DNA of 64,000 nt from Cryobacterium sp. PH31-AA6 (GTDB taxonomy: Bacteria > Actinomycetota > Actinomycetes > Actinomycetales > Microbacteriaceae). Positions 53,531 to 62,079 of this stretch are shown piece after piece. Each line of letters opens with the position of its first letter. Within the stretch, counting starts at the first letter, position 1. The notes beneath the pieces were generated by a model that did no database searches, was not told the DNA's origin, and saw nothing but the letters and a program-made list of their open reading frames with translations. The translations under genes and the position numbers were made by a program. Location: assembly GCF_030063195.1 (NCBI RefSeq), contig NZ_JASISS010000013.1, positions 1 through 64,000 on the forward strand. Direction: 5' to 3'.

Positions 53531-54052
53531 TCATAGTTTCTTTCGTTCCGGCGGCATGACCGCGCCGCCTGCGTTTGTTGTCTCGAGGCGCGAGCGGGTC
53601 GGTATGGTTGCCGTCGGTGTGGTGCGCGGCCAAGTCCAGGCGGAGCGCAGGATGAAGGCCAGGAGCAGCACTTCGATTCCGATGGAGATGCCGTAGAAGC
53701 CGGCCCACTCCCATGTCTCCCCGACCGCGTTGAACAACGAGTAGGGGATGAGGAGCGATGCGACGACGAGGTTTGTCGCGCGGTTCACCGGGGCGGGCAG
53801 CGTGGCGGAGAGCACCACCATCAAGGCCGGGATCGACACGGACACGAGGAAAATGGTCAACAATGCCGCGCTGATGTCGAACTCGAAGACGACGCCAGCG
53901 AGGATGCCGTCGACGACGCCGGGCTTGTAGAAGTTCAAGACGTCGACGTAGACATAGAGGAACATGAAGGCGGTCCATGCGGCGGCGATCTTGGTCTGCA
54001 CGGGGATCGGTGGGTTGTCGAGCAACCTTGGGGTGTTTGTTCGGTTGGTCAT
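53531..54052 (-). CDS. DUF6326-like membrane protein
   Basis: A 173-residue protein with four membrane helices (AAWTAFMFLYVYVDVLNFYK, ALLTIFLVSVSIPALMVVLS, ATNLVVASLLIPYSLFNAVG, GFYGISIGIEVLLLAFILRS). The segment FLYVYVDVLNFYKPG is typical of DUF6326-type proteins. The C-terminal tail is polar and basic. Minus strand, with the dehydrogenase gene 93 bp upstream in the same direction. No function known. Confidence 0.75.
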   Translation of the reverse strand: MTNRTNTPRLLDNPPIPVQTKIAAAWTAFMFLYVYVDVLNFYKPGVVDGILAGVVFEFDISAALLTIFLVSVSIPALMVVLSATLPAPVNRATNLVVASLLIPYSLFNAVGETWEWAGFYGISIGIEVLLLAFILRSAWTWPRTTPTATIPTRSRLETTNAGGAVMPPERKKL

Positions 54053-54145
54053 CGGTTCTTCTTTCTTGAGGGATGGTCCGTCCGCGGGAGTGGCGGAAGG
54101 TCTGGGAATGCATTCATACGGGTTGGTCGTTTCTTGTTGGGCCGG

Positions 54146-55171
54146 TCACTGGCGGGTGCGGGTCCTTGAGACGTCGGTGACGCGCAGCACGACGTTGCCG
54201 CGCTTGCGGCCGGTGTCGACGTAGCGGTGTGCCTCGACGATGTCGACGAGGTCGTAGGTGCGGTCAATCACGGGCTGGAAGCGGCCGGATTCCGCGAGGC
54301 TGACAAGGTGGGCGAGGTCGGCGGCACCGACCGTGCCGCCGTCCCAGGTGACGAGCTTTCCCGTTCTGCGGCTCTGCCCGCGGCTGCGCAGCATCTTCCA
54401 CAGGTCGGCGATGACGAGCAGGAGCGCCCCGCCAGAGTTGATGGATGCCTCGACCCGTTCGAACCCGGCATTGCCCACGCAATCGACGATCACGTCGAAT
54501 CGGGCGCCGTTCCCGGTGAAGTCCTCCCGCGTGTAATCGATGACGTGGTCGGCGCCGAGCGCGGTGACGAGCTCAGTGTTCCGTCCGCTGGTCACTGCGG
54601 TCACGTCGGCGCCGAGCTGTTTCGTGAGCTGGATGGCCGCCGTTCCGACGGCTCCGGATGCGCCGTTGACGAGCACGGTCGTCCCCGGCCGGATCGCCAC
54701 TTTCGACAGGAAACCCTGGGCCGTGATGCCGCCGAACACGAGGGTGACAGCCTCCTCGAGGGTCAGGTTGGCGGGAGCCCGGGCGATGGTACCGCCCGCG
54801 GGCACTGACACGTACTCGGCATGGCCGCCGAATGCACTGCCCATCATCGCGATCACCCGATCGCCGGGCGTGAAGCTGGTGACGCCGGCGCCGACGGCCT
54901 CGATGACGCCCGCGGCATCCATGCCCAGCACGGGGCGGCTCGGGCGCACCAAACCGATGTGGACTGCCGCGAGCATCCCGAGGCCTGCGGGGATGTCTCG
55001 GGCACGAGACCGGTGGTCGGCGACGCTCACAGTGCTCGCGTGCACTCGGATGAGCACCTCGCCGGGCTTCGGCGACGGAACGGGACGCTGCTCAAGGCCC
55101 ACGAGCTCGGGTGCGCCGAAGCGCCGATACACGGCCGCAGTCATGGTGCTCTTCGTGCTCTTCGTTGTCAT
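54146..55171 (-). CDS. Zinc-independent quinone-reductase-like dehydrogenase (MDR family)
   Basis: A 341-residue medium-chain reductase. The N-terminal GroES-like domain (LVGLEQRPVPSPKPGEVLIR, GMDAAGVIEAVGAGVTSFTPGD) is followed by a Rossmann domain with VLVNGASGAVGTAAIQLTKQ (GxxGxxG NADPH site) and HVIDYTREDFT. Structural-zinc cysteines are absent, as in quinone oxidoreductase-type members. Start ATG at 55171 or 55144; the much longer open frame overlaps DUF2306 and kinase genes on the other strand and is a shadow. Substrate unknown. Confidence 0.88.
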   Translation of the reverse strand: MTTKSTKSTMTAAVYRRFGAPELVGLEQRPVPSPKPGEVLIRVHASTVSVADHRSRARDIPAGLGMLAAVHIGLVRPSRPVLGMDAAGVIEAVGAGVTSFTPGDRVIAMMGSAFGGHAEYVSVPAGGTIARAPANLTLEEAVTLVFGGITAQGFLSKVAIRPGTTVLVNGASGAVGTAAIQLTKQLGADVTAVTSGRNTELVTALGADHVIDYTREDFTGNGARFDVIVDCVGNAGFERVEASINSGGALLLVIADLWKMLRSRGQSRRTGKLVTWDGGTVGAADLAHLVSLAESGRFQPVIDRTYDLVDIVEAHRYVDTGRKRGNVVLRVTDVSRTRTRQ

Positions 55172-55303
55172 GACTCGATGCTCGCCCCCCGCGTCGCCCG
55201 GCAGCATCGGGAGAATGGCCTGAAACATCTCAGCCGAAAGTATGGTTCTGCACTCGTGCTCAGTGCCGATGCGGGCGTCCTGGCAACCCAGGAGCATCGA
55301 GAG

Positions 55304-55966
55304 ATGACTTCGACTCACGCTCCGACCGTGAAACCCGCCCATACCACTCTCAAAGGGCGCCCCCGCAGTGGCTGGCTCGCCATCACCGGGCTCTTGCTGC
55401 TCAGCGCCCTCCCGGTGCTGGGAGGCGCGCTTCGACTGAGTGAACTGACCGGAGAGAATCCGACGATCGCTTCGCCGGTCCCGCTGATCGGCCACGTCGT
55501 CGGGATGAGTGTGTTTTGCCTGGTGGGCGCGTTTCAGTTCTCGCCTGCGCTGCGCATGCGGCGCATGTGGCACCGCACGGCGGGTCGGGGACTCATCCCG
55601 GCCGGCTTCATCGCAGCACTCTCCAGCTTGTGGTTGGCTGTCTTCTTCGGCGGCCCCTCCGATGAGTTCGCTCTTGCGATGGTCCGCCTCGTTTTTGGAG
55701 CCTGGATGACAGGATTTCTCGTGATGGGGGTGATCGCGATACGGCGTCGCGACTTCGCTTCCCACGGGGCGTGGCTCACGCGCGCCTATGCGATCGCCGT
55801 TTCCGGCGGAACCCAAGCGCTCGTCTTCGCCCTCTGGTCCATAATTATTGGCGAGGTCGATACCCTTGGTGAGACCCTGCTGGTTGCCGCGGCCTTTGTG
55901 ATCAATAGTGTTGCGGCCGAGTTGATCATCGTGAGGCGAGCCAATGCATCCCGTGCGCGCGTATGA
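55304..55966 (+). CDS. DUF2306-type membrane protein
   Basis: A 220-residue protein with about five membrane helices (WLAITGLLLLSALPVLGGAL, HVVGMSVFCLVGAFQFSPAL, LIPAGFIAALSSLWLAVFFG, GAWMTGFLVMGVIAIRRRDF, LLVAAAFVINSVAAELIIVR). The central HRTAGRGLIPAGF and SHGAWLTRAYAI segments match DUF2306 proteins, which resemble a heme-binding four-helix bundle. Start ATG at 55304. It overlaps the kinase gene by 23 bases and leads a three-gene operon with the two-component pair, so it may be a target or sensor partner. Confidence 0.82.
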   Translation: MTSTHAPTVKPAHTTLKGRPRSGWLAITGLLLLSALPVLGGALRLSELTGENPTIASPVPLIGHVVGMSVFCLVGAFQFSPALRMRRMWHRTAGRGLIPAGFIAALSSLWLAVFFGGPSDEFALAMVRLVFGAWMTGFLVMGVIAIRRRDFASHGAWLTRAYAIAVSGGTQALVFALWSIIIGEVDTLGETLLVAAAFVINSVAAELIIVRRANASRARV

Positions 55967-57095
55967 GGTCGTGACCGGCCTCGTTCGCTCGGCGTGGGAG
56001 GCGCCGGCGGCGGCGCCTGCACCGTCGCGCCGCGTGTGGCGCGACTGGGTGCTCCTGGTGGTCGTCGCGACGCTCGCAGTCGTCGAGGGCATCGTGAGAA
56101 CCGACCTCACCCAGCCCGTCGTTTCGGTGCTCGGCGTGGTGGCGATCGCCCCGACAGTGCTGTGGCGCCGGACAAGACCACTGTTCATGCTCGTGCTAGC
56201 CGTCGTGCTGACCACACCGCTGGAACTCGTTCTGCCCGATCCCGTGCTCAACACGAGCGTGTTCGTCGCCGTGCTCGTCTACGCCCTCTTCCGCTGGGGT
56301 TCCGGTCGCGACCTCGTGCTCGGCTCCGGGATCCTCCTCGGCAGCCTCGGGCTGACGTTTCAGCGCGACGGCAGGCTCGACGACGTGATCGGAGGGTTCG
56401 CCCTGCTGCTCTCAGTCGCGGTGCTCGGGGCCGTGTTCCGTGCGCGGGCGGGCTCCCAGCAGCGCAACCTCGACCGCATCCGGATGCTGGAGCGCGAACA
56501 CCTGGCCCGTGACCTTCACGACACGGTCGCCCACCACGTCTCGGCGATCGCAATCCGCGCCCAGGCGGGCATCGCGATGGCGGTACGGGACCCGGATGCC
56601 GCGACCGATGCCCTCGGCGTGATCGAGGCGGAGGCCGCCAAGACCCTGAGCGAGCTGCGCTCGATGGTGCGCGTCCTGCGCCAGCACGAGACTGCCGAGC
56701 TGGCGCCCAGCCCGGGGTTGAGCGACATCGACCAGCTCGCGGGAACGCGGCCGGGCGGCGTGCAGGTCTCGGTACGAGTCGCCGGCGACGACGGCAGCAT
56801 CCCGCCGCCGGTTGCCGCGGCGGTCTTTCGCCTCGCCCAGGAGTCGGTGACCAACGCGCTGCGCCACGCGCGGCAGGTGACCCGCGTCGACGTGGTCGTC
56901 GGCGTGGACGAGGGCGGGGTGCGCGTGAACGTGACCAACGACGGCGATGTCGCTGCATCGCCGAATCCAGGCTTCGGCATCATCGGCATGATGGAACGTG
57001 CCGCTCTGCTCGGCGGCACCTGTCAGTCCGCGCCGGCGCCGGGCGGCGGGTGGGCTGTCACCGCGACGCTGCCTCGTGTTGGATGGGCAGCATGA
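55944..57095 (+). CDS. NarL-type sensor histidine kinase
   Basis: A 383-residue kinase. Four or so N-terminal membrane helices (e.g. WVLLVVVATLAVVEGIV, LFMLVLAVVLTTPLELVLP, TSVFVAVLVYALFRWG) are followed by a HisKA_3 dimerisation segment REHLARDLHDTVAHHVSAIA with the phospho-accepting His, and a HATPase domain (FRLAQESVTNALRHARQVT, GGVRVNVTNDGD, GFGIIGMMERAALLGG). Extracellular loops are very short, so it probably senses a membrane-associated signal. Its stop overlaps the response-regulator start (ATGA). Confidence 0.92.
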   Translation: MHPVRAYEVVTGLVRSAWEAPAAAPAPSRRVWRDWVLLVVVATLAVVEGIVRTDLTQPVVSVLGVVAIAPTVLWRRTRPLFMLVLAVVLTTPLELVLPDPVLNTSVFVAVLVYALFRWGSGRDLVLGSGILLGSLGLTFQRDGRLDDVIGGFALLLSVAVLGAVFRARAGSQQRNLDRIRMLEREHLARDLHDTVAHHVSAIAIRAQAGIAMAVRDPDAATDALGVIEAEAAKTLSELRSMVRVLRQHETAELAPSPGLSDIDQLAGTRPGGVQVSVRVAGDDGSIPPPVAAAVFRLAQESVTNALRHARQVTRVDVVVGVDEGGVRVNVTNDGDVAASPNPGFGIIGMMERAALLGGTCQSAPAPGGGWAVTATLPRVGWAA

Positions 57096-57745
57096 CAATC
57101 CGAGTGCTCATCGCCGACGACCAGGAGCTCGTGCGCACCGGGCTCAGCATGATCCTTTCCGCACAGCCGGATATCGAGGTCGTCGGTCAGGCCCATGACG
57201 GGACCGAGGCGGTCGCCCTCGCACGCAGCCTCCGACCGGATGTCTGCCTTTTCGACATCCGGATGCCCGGCCTCGATGGCATCGAGGCGACCCGCGCGAT
57301 CGCCGGCCCGGGCGTCACGGACCCGATGGCCGTCGTCATCATCACGACGTTCGACCTCGACGAGTACGTGTTCGCGGCGCTGCGGGCGGGCGCGAAAGGC
57401 TTTCTGCTCAAGGACGCGGGGTCGGAGCTGCTCGCCCAGGCCATCCGTGCCGCTGCCAGCGGGGATGCCCTCATCGCGCCGAATGTCACAGTGCGCCTGC
57501 TCCAGGCCTTCGCCGGGTCGGAACCCGCGGCATCCCGGGTGCAGCCGGTCGAGCCGCTCACCGAGCGTGAGGAGCAGGTGCTCACCAAGGTCGCGGGCGG
57601 CTTGAGCAACAGTGAGATCGCGGGCGAGCTCTACATCACGTTGAGCACGGTCAAGACCCACGTCGCGAGCCTGATGACCAAGCTCGGCGCCCGCAATCGC
57701 GTGGAGATCGCGATCTGGGCGCACGAGACCCGGCGTACGCATTAG
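57092..57745 (+). CDS. NarL/LuxR-type response regulator
   Basis: A 217-residue regulator. The receiver domain has the acidic pair IADDQELV, the phosphorylation site CLFDIRMPGLDG (Asp about 54) and Lys in AKGFLLKDAG. The C-terminal HTH has LTEREEQVLTKVAGGLSNSE and YITLSTVKTHVASLMTKLGA. Start ATG at 57092; the 14-codon upstream extension is a shadow. It is the cognate partner of the kinase. Its targets may include the DUF2306 operon or the neighbouring exporter. Confidence 0.94.
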   Translation: MTIRVLIADDQELVRTGLSMILSAQPDIEVVGQAHDGTEAVALARSLRPDVCLFDIRMPGLDGIEATRAIAGPGVTDPMAVVIITTFDLDEYVFAALRAGAKGFLLKDAGSELLAQAIRAAASGDALIAPNVTVRLLQAFAGSEPAASRVQPVEPLTEREEQVLTKVAGGLSNSEIAGELYITLSTVKTHVASLMTKLGARNRVEIAIWAHETRRTH

Positions 57746-57779
57746 CCGTCTCGGCGGGGCGGGGCACCGAGCTCAGTGA

Positions 57780-59681
57780 CTAGGTCCGGCTCAGCGCTTC
57801 CTCATCGGCCGTATCGTTCTTCTGCACGGCGAACTGGGTCCGGTGCAATTCCTCGTACCGCCCACCCACAGCCAGCAGTTCCTCGTGCGTACCGCGCTCC
57901 ACGATCGAGCCGTCCTCAACCACGAGGATCAGGTCCGCGCTGCGGATGGTGGAGAGGCGGTGTGCGATCACCATCGCCGTCCGTCCCTCGAGCGCCTCGC
58001 TGAGCGCCGCCTGCACGGCGGCCTCAGACGTCGAGTCCAGCGCAGCCGTCGCCTCGTCGAGGATGACGACGCGCGGCTGGGCGAGCAGGAGCCTCGCGAT
58101 GGTCATCCGCTGGCGCTCACCCCCGGACAGCCGGTAGCCACCCTCTCCCACCATGGTGTCCAGCTGGTCCGGCAGGGACCGGATGAGCGGCTCGAGCCGC
58201 GCACGGCGGACGGCGTCCCACACCTCGTCATCGGACGCCTCCGGCCTCGCGAGGCGCAGATTGGAGAGGATGGTCTCGTGGAACAGGTGGCCGTCCTGCG
58301 TCACCATGCCCAGGCTGTGCCGCATGGAGACGAAAGTGACGTCGCGGACATCCGTCCCCGCGAGGCGCACGGCGCCGCTGTCGACGTCATACAGGCGCGA
58401 GAGGAGCTGCGCAATTGTGGACTTGCCGGCACCGGACGTACCAACGAGGGCAACGGTCTGCCCCGGCTCGATCCTGAAGGACACGCCGTGCAGCACCTCC
58501 TCGCCGCCGCGGGTGTCCAGCGTGGCAACCTCCTCGAGAGAGGCGAGGGACACCTTGTCTGCGGACGGGTAGGCGAAGCGGACGTTGTCGAACTCGACGG
58601 CCACTGGGCCTTCGGGGACGGCGACGGCGTCGGGCTTCTCCTTGATGAGCGGGTCGAGGTCGAGCACCTCGAAGACGCGCTCGAAGCTGACCACCGCGCT
58701 CATGATCTCCACCCGTGCGTTTGCGAGGCTGGTGAGCGGCGCGTAGAGGCGGGTGAGGAGGAGCGCCAGGGTGACCACGTCACCGGTGTTCAGCTGGCCG
58801 GCGAGTGCGAGGGAGCCGCCGAGCCCATACACGAGCGCGAGGGCGAGAGCGGAGACGAGCATCAGTGCGGTGAAGAAGACGAACTGCAGCATCGCGGTTC
58901 GGACCCCGATGTCGCGGACTCGGGCGGCGCGGACGCGGAACTCCTCGGCCTCCTCGTCGGGCCGGCCGAACAGCTTGACGAGGGTGGCGCCGGGGGCCGA
59001 GAAGCGCTCGGTCATCTGCGTGCTCATGGCGGAATTGTGATCGGCGGCCTCGCGGCGCAGCGCGGCGAGGCGGCTGCCCATGCGGCGCGCGGGGACCAGG
59101 AAGATGGGGAGCATGATCATGGCGAGAACCGTCACGAGCCAGGACGTGTTGAGCATGACGATCAGGGTGAGGGTCAGCGCCACGAGGTTCGTGACCACGC
59201 CGGACAGCGTGCCGCTGAAGGCCTGCTGGGCGCCGATCACATCGTTGTTGAGGCGGCTCACGAGGGCGCCCGTCCGCGTGCGGGTGAAGAACGCGATCGG
59301 CATCTTCTGCACGTGGTTGAAGACGGAGGTGCGGAGGTCCAGGATCACGCCTTCGCCGATCCGCGCCGAGTACCAGCGCGTCACGAGTGACACGGCGGCG
59401 TCGGCCACGGCCACGAGGGCGATGACGACGGCGATCCACACGATCGTGGTGACCTCGCCCTGGGCGACGATGACGTCGACCACCTGGCCGGCGAGTACCG
59501 GCGTCGCGACCGCGAGGAAAGCTCCCACGATGGAGAGGGCGATGAAGATCAGCAGCTTGGACCGGTAGGGCACCGCGAACGTCATGATCCGCCGCACGGA
59601 CTCACGGGAGAAGCCGTGCTTGCCGTCCCTGGCGGTAGAGATCTTGTACAGCGAGCTCCAGGCCGCGCCTTCCATGCTCAT
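57780..59681 (-). CDS. ABC exporter, fused permease and ATPase
   Basis: A 633-residue half-transporter. The six-helix exporter domain (residues about 35-330) is followed by an ATPase with Walker A VALVGTSGAGKSTIAQLL, Q-loop region GMVTQDGHLF, signature YRLSGGERQRMTIARLL, Walker B RVVILDEATAALDST and switch His MVIAHRLSTI. Start ATG at 59681 has GGAAGGAA five bases upstream; a TTG at 59702 is less likely. It is convergent with the response-regulator gene. Substrate (drug, lipid or peptide) not deducible; presumably homodimeric since no partner gene is adjacent. Confidence 0.92.
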   Translation of the reverse strand: MSMEGAAWSSLYKISTARDGKHGFSRESVRRIMTFAVPYRSKLLIFIALSIVGAFLAVATPVLAGQVVDVIVAQGEVTTIVWIAVVIALVAVADAAVSLVTRWYSARIGEGVILDLRTSVFNHVQKMPIAFFTRTRTGALVSRLNNDVIGAQQAFSGTLSGVVTNLVALTLTLIVMLNTSWLVTVLAMIMLPIFLVPARRMGSRLAALRREAADHNSAMSTQMTERFSAPGATLVKLFGRPDEEAEEFRVRAARVRDIGVRTAMLQFVFFTALMLVSALALALVYGLGGSLALAGQLNTGDVVTLALLLTRLYAPLTSLANARVEIMSAVVSFERVFEVLDLDPLIKEKPDAVAVPEGPVAVEFDNVRFAYPSADKVSLASLEEVATLDTRGGEEVLHGVSFRIEPGQTVALVGTSGAGKSTIAQLLSRLYDVDSGAVRLAGTDVRDVTFVSMRHSLGMVTQDGHLFHETILSNLRLARPEASDDEVWDAVRRARLEPLIRSLPDQLDTMVGEGGYRLSGGERQRMTIARLLLAQPRVVILDEATAALDSTSEAAVQAALSEALEGRTAMVIAHRLSTIRSADLILVVEDGSIVERGTHEELLAVGGRYEELHRTQFAVQKNDTADEEALSRT

Positions 59682-59869
59682 TGAGGTTCCTTCCGTGGGC
59701 AAACAACAAGTTTAGATGGCGACTTGCCCGAGCTTTGCGACGCGGCTGCCGAGGTGACGCGCGGAGCGCCGGTCAGGACCGCGTCGGGTCCGCAGTCATT
59801 CCACGACTGTGCTCCGGCTCCGAGGTAGAAGCCAACCCTCAGGCGCGGGTTGCATCGAGTGCGCGCTAG

Positions 59870-59892
59870 AATATGATGTAAAAGTCATATTA
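59870..59892. promoter_or_regulatory. Inverted-repeat operator of the HTH/nucleotidyltransferase operon
   Basis: AATATGA (59870-59876) and TCATATT (59886-59892) form a perfect 7-bp inverted repeat around 9 bases. It overlaps a TAGAAT -10-like hexamer at 59867-59872 and lies 21 bp before the HTH start. Its AT-rich sequence stands out in this GC-rich region. Probably the autoregulatory site of the HTH protein. Confidence 0.7.
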
Positions 59893-59912
59893 AAAATAAG
59901 GAGGAGGCGATT

Positions 59913-60488
59913 GTGGCAGCTTCATCTACTCTCGTCCGCGCCGCTCGCCGGAGCAAAGGCCTCACTCAGACAAGACTCGCCGAGCTAACCGGCATTGACC
60001 AGGCCAGCGTCTCCCATCATGAGCGTGGACGGGATGCTGCCTACAGTACGGTCGATCGGCTGCTCGCCGGCGCCGGACACCGCCTGTATGCCGCTCCCAC
60101 GCGTCGTGATGACGCTGCCAGCTCCGCAGAGGCGATCAGAGTGCATCTTCGAGCGAAGGACACAGACCGCGCGCTCCGGGCTTTGCTTCAGTTGAACGAT
60201 AATCTCATCGCCGAACACGGACTCGTTCGAGGAATCCTTGGGCTGACGGAGCCGGAACCCACCGGCGATCATATGTGGGATGCCGCCATCGCGGCTCTCG
60301 TGGCATGGCGGCTCAATCAAGAGAACATCCCGCTGCCTGAATGGGTCAACAATCCCGATCGCGCACTGACCGAACCTGTCGTGTTCCGGGTCGACCCGGC
60401 CGACCCCGCGCCCGAACGTGATGACGTGCCGAACGAGTTCGCCGAACGCGGCGTTCTTGCATGGGCAGATACCTTCGCGAGCGTCTGA
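59913..60488 (+). CDS. XRE-type HTH protein, probable antitoxin/regulator
   Basis: A 191-residue protein. The N-terminal HTH is VRAARRSKGLTQTRLAELTG then IDQASVSHHERGRDA. The C-terminal 120 residues are helical (RALRALLQLNDNLIAEHGLV, AIAALVAWRLNQENIPLPEW). Start GTG at 59913 follows AGGAGG. Its stop shares a base with the next start (TGATG), so it is coupled to the nucleotidyltransferase gene. This arrangement, with the inverted repeat upstream, resembles AbiE-type toxin-antitoxin pairs. Confidence 0.8.
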   Translation: MAASSTLVRAARRSKGLTQTRLAELTGIDQASVSHHERGRDAAYSTVDRLLAGAGHRLYAAPTRRDDAASSAEAIRVHLRAKDTDRALRALLQLNDNLIAEHGLVRGILGLTEPEPTGDHMWDAAIAALVAWRLNQENIPLPEWVNNPDRALTEPVVFRVDPADPAPERDDVPNEFAERGVLAWADTFASV

Positions 60489-61072
60489 TGTCCGGCACCG
60501 CGCTGGACCGCAACGCCATCATCATCGGCCTCCGTGATCTCGTCGCCGAGCTTCGCAATTCGGGTGAGGTGGCCGGCATTCGGCTCGTGGGCGGTGCGGC
60601 GCTCGCCCTGTGCTACTTCGATCGGGGGACCACGCAGGACCTGGATGTCCTTCACGTCCGCCCCGGCTCGGACGATGCCGTCGCTGCCGCCGCCGAACGA
60701 GTCGCACTGAAACATGGGTGGGACGCGAAGTGGCTGAACTTCGAGGTCACGAAGGCCGACGCCGTCCCGACCCTCGGCCGCGTCGTCGAGTGGGAGACAA
60801 TTTACGATGAGGACGGCATCGTTATTCAAGTGGCATCCAAACAGGGGATGCTTGCAATGAAGCTTCGCGCGAACCGCCCCGGACGCGACACGCGCGACAT
60901 CCGGCTTCTGCTCGCTCTCTGTCAGGTGCACACACTCGAGGACGCGGAGGAACTCTATGAAGAGTTTTACCCCGGTGATGCCCTAGTTCCACGTGCGGAA
61001 AAGATCGTGAACGCCATCCTCAACGGCGAACCAACGCCGGCACCGCCGTCGCCCGGCCCGATAAACATCTGA
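60488..61072 (+). CDS. Nucleotidyltransferase-fold protein (DUF6036/AbiEii-like)
   Basis: A 194-residue protein with a minimal nucleotidyltransferase core: IRLVGGAALALCYFDRGTTQ followed by DLDVLHV, i.e. the G-G and D-x-D motif. Then ASKQGMLAMKLRANRPGRDT and RDIRLLLALCQVHTLEDAEE, as in AbiEii- and DUF6036-type proteins. Start ATG at 60488; the nine codons before it belong to the upstream gene. It would be the toxin or modifying enzyme of an HTH/NTase pair, autoregulated via the upstream palindrome. Activity is inferred from fold. Confidence 0.78.
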   Translation: MSGTALDRNAIIIGLRDLVAELRNSGEVAGIRLVGGAALALCYFDRGTTQDLDVLHVRPGSDDAVAAAAERVALKHGWDAKWLNFEVTKADAVPTLGRVVEWETIYDEDGIVIQVASKQGMLAMKLRANRPGRDTRDIRLLLALCQVHTLEDAEELYEEFYPGDALVPRAEKIVNAILNGEPTPAPPSPGPINI

Positions 61073-61220
61073 GTCGTCTTGCCGTGCCGCCCGTGAGGCC
61101 AGCGAAAAACTCACACCCGCGTGGGAGCGGAGTACGTCGAACGTCCGCACGGGTGAATGCTGGCCTTTTCAGCAGTCAAGAACCTCCATCGAAACCGGGG
61201 TGTGATACTACTGTTGCCGT

Positions 61221-61877
61221 ATGTTCACGAACGAGCCGCTGCCCAGCCACCCCGCTCCGGATAACCCGTCAGGGAAGCTGATTCTCTTGCGTCACGGGGA
61301 GACGGAGTGGTCGAAGGATGGCAAGCACACTGGGCTCACGGATGTTCCGCTTACTGCCCGGGGAGAGGAACTTGCGCGCGGAGCGGGCAGGTTGGTAGCC
61401 GACTACGATTTCTCGCTCGTGCTGACGTCGCCGCTGCAGCGTGCGCGACGGACTGCTGAGCTCGCTGGCCTTCATGCTGAGGTCGATCCGTTTCTCGTTG
61501 AGTGGGACTACGGCGGGTACGAGGGGCGTACGACGCGGGACATCCGCAGCGAGCTCGGCTACAACTGGAGTGCATTCACCCATGGCGTGATTCGCGGTGA
61601 AACGCCCGGCGAGACGGTCGAGGAGGTCGCCGCCCGCGCGTCGCGGGTGCTCACGCGGGTGCTGCCTGCGATGGTCGAGGGAGATGTCGCTCTGATCGCG
61701 CATGGCCATTTCCTGCGCATTCTGACCGCCGTGTACCTGAGAATGGCCCCTCGATTCGGTGCTCAAATCACTCTGGATGCTGGATCAGTCTCCGTGCTGA
61801 GCTATTACCGAGAGCAGCCGGCCATCTTGTCGTGGAACTACGGAGCCGAACTGCCTTTGGTGCCCTCAGAGTCCTAA
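61221..61877 (+). CDS. Histidine phosphatase (phosphoglycerate-mutase-like)
   Basis: A 218-residue enzyme of the histidine phosphatase superfamily. It has ILLRHGETEWSKDGKHTG (RHG catalytic motif), SPLQRARRTAELAG (second Arg), WDYGGYEGRTTRDI (Glu general acid region) and LIAHGHFLRILTA (second His). The length fits SixA/GpmB-like broad phosphatases rather than glycolytic mutase. It stands alone; a GC-rich hairpin follows. Substrate unknown. Confidence 0.9.
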   Translation: MFTNEPLPSHPAPDNPSGKLILLRHGETEWSKDGKHTGLTDVPLTARGEELARGAGRLVADYDFSLVLTSPLQRARRTAELAGLHAEVDPFLVEWDYGGYEGRTTRDIRSELGYNWSAFTHGVIRGETPGETVEEVAARASRVLTRVLPAMVEGDVALIAHGHFLRILTAVYLRMAPRFGAQITLDAGSVSVLSYYREQPAILSWNYGAELPLVPSES

Positions 61878-62013
61878 GTCGTTTGCTCATCACATTCATT
61901 TCGATTCGACCCAAACTGACAGAGTGTAATCGGAGGCCGTTAACCGCCCGGTTCCCTGCAAACACAGAGGAATCCGCGGGTTTTCGGAGACAGTTGCCGG
62001 ACTGCATCAGCCC

Positions 62014-62049
62014 GAAGCTCCCGCCCACCGACAGGGGGGCGGGAGCTTC
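62014..62049. terminator. Hairpin between convergent genes
   Basis: A 13-bp perfect stem GAAGCTCCCGCCC (62014-62026)/GGGCGGGAGCTTC (62037-62049) with a 10-base loop lies between the phosphatase and oleate hydratase genes, which converge here. No T-run follows, but the position supports a bidirectional terminator. Confidence 0.65.
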
Positions 62050-62079
62050 ACCGTGACGCGCGACGGACGTCGCTCCGAT

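Noticed and set aside
54821-55303. Long upstream extension of the DUF2306-type gene
   Set aside because: It lies antisense to the dehydrogenase gene, has no membrane-protein character, and a normal start exists at 55304.
55172-56254. Upstream extension of the dehydrogenase frame
   Set aside because: It runs antisense to DUF2306 and histidine kinase genes and is low-complexity. The dehydrogenase domain starts at 55144-55171.
57843-59390. 515-codon frame opposite the ABC exporter
   Set aside because: A shadow of the high-GC exporter gene; its composition (E/G/H/R-rich) and lack of domains show it is not real.
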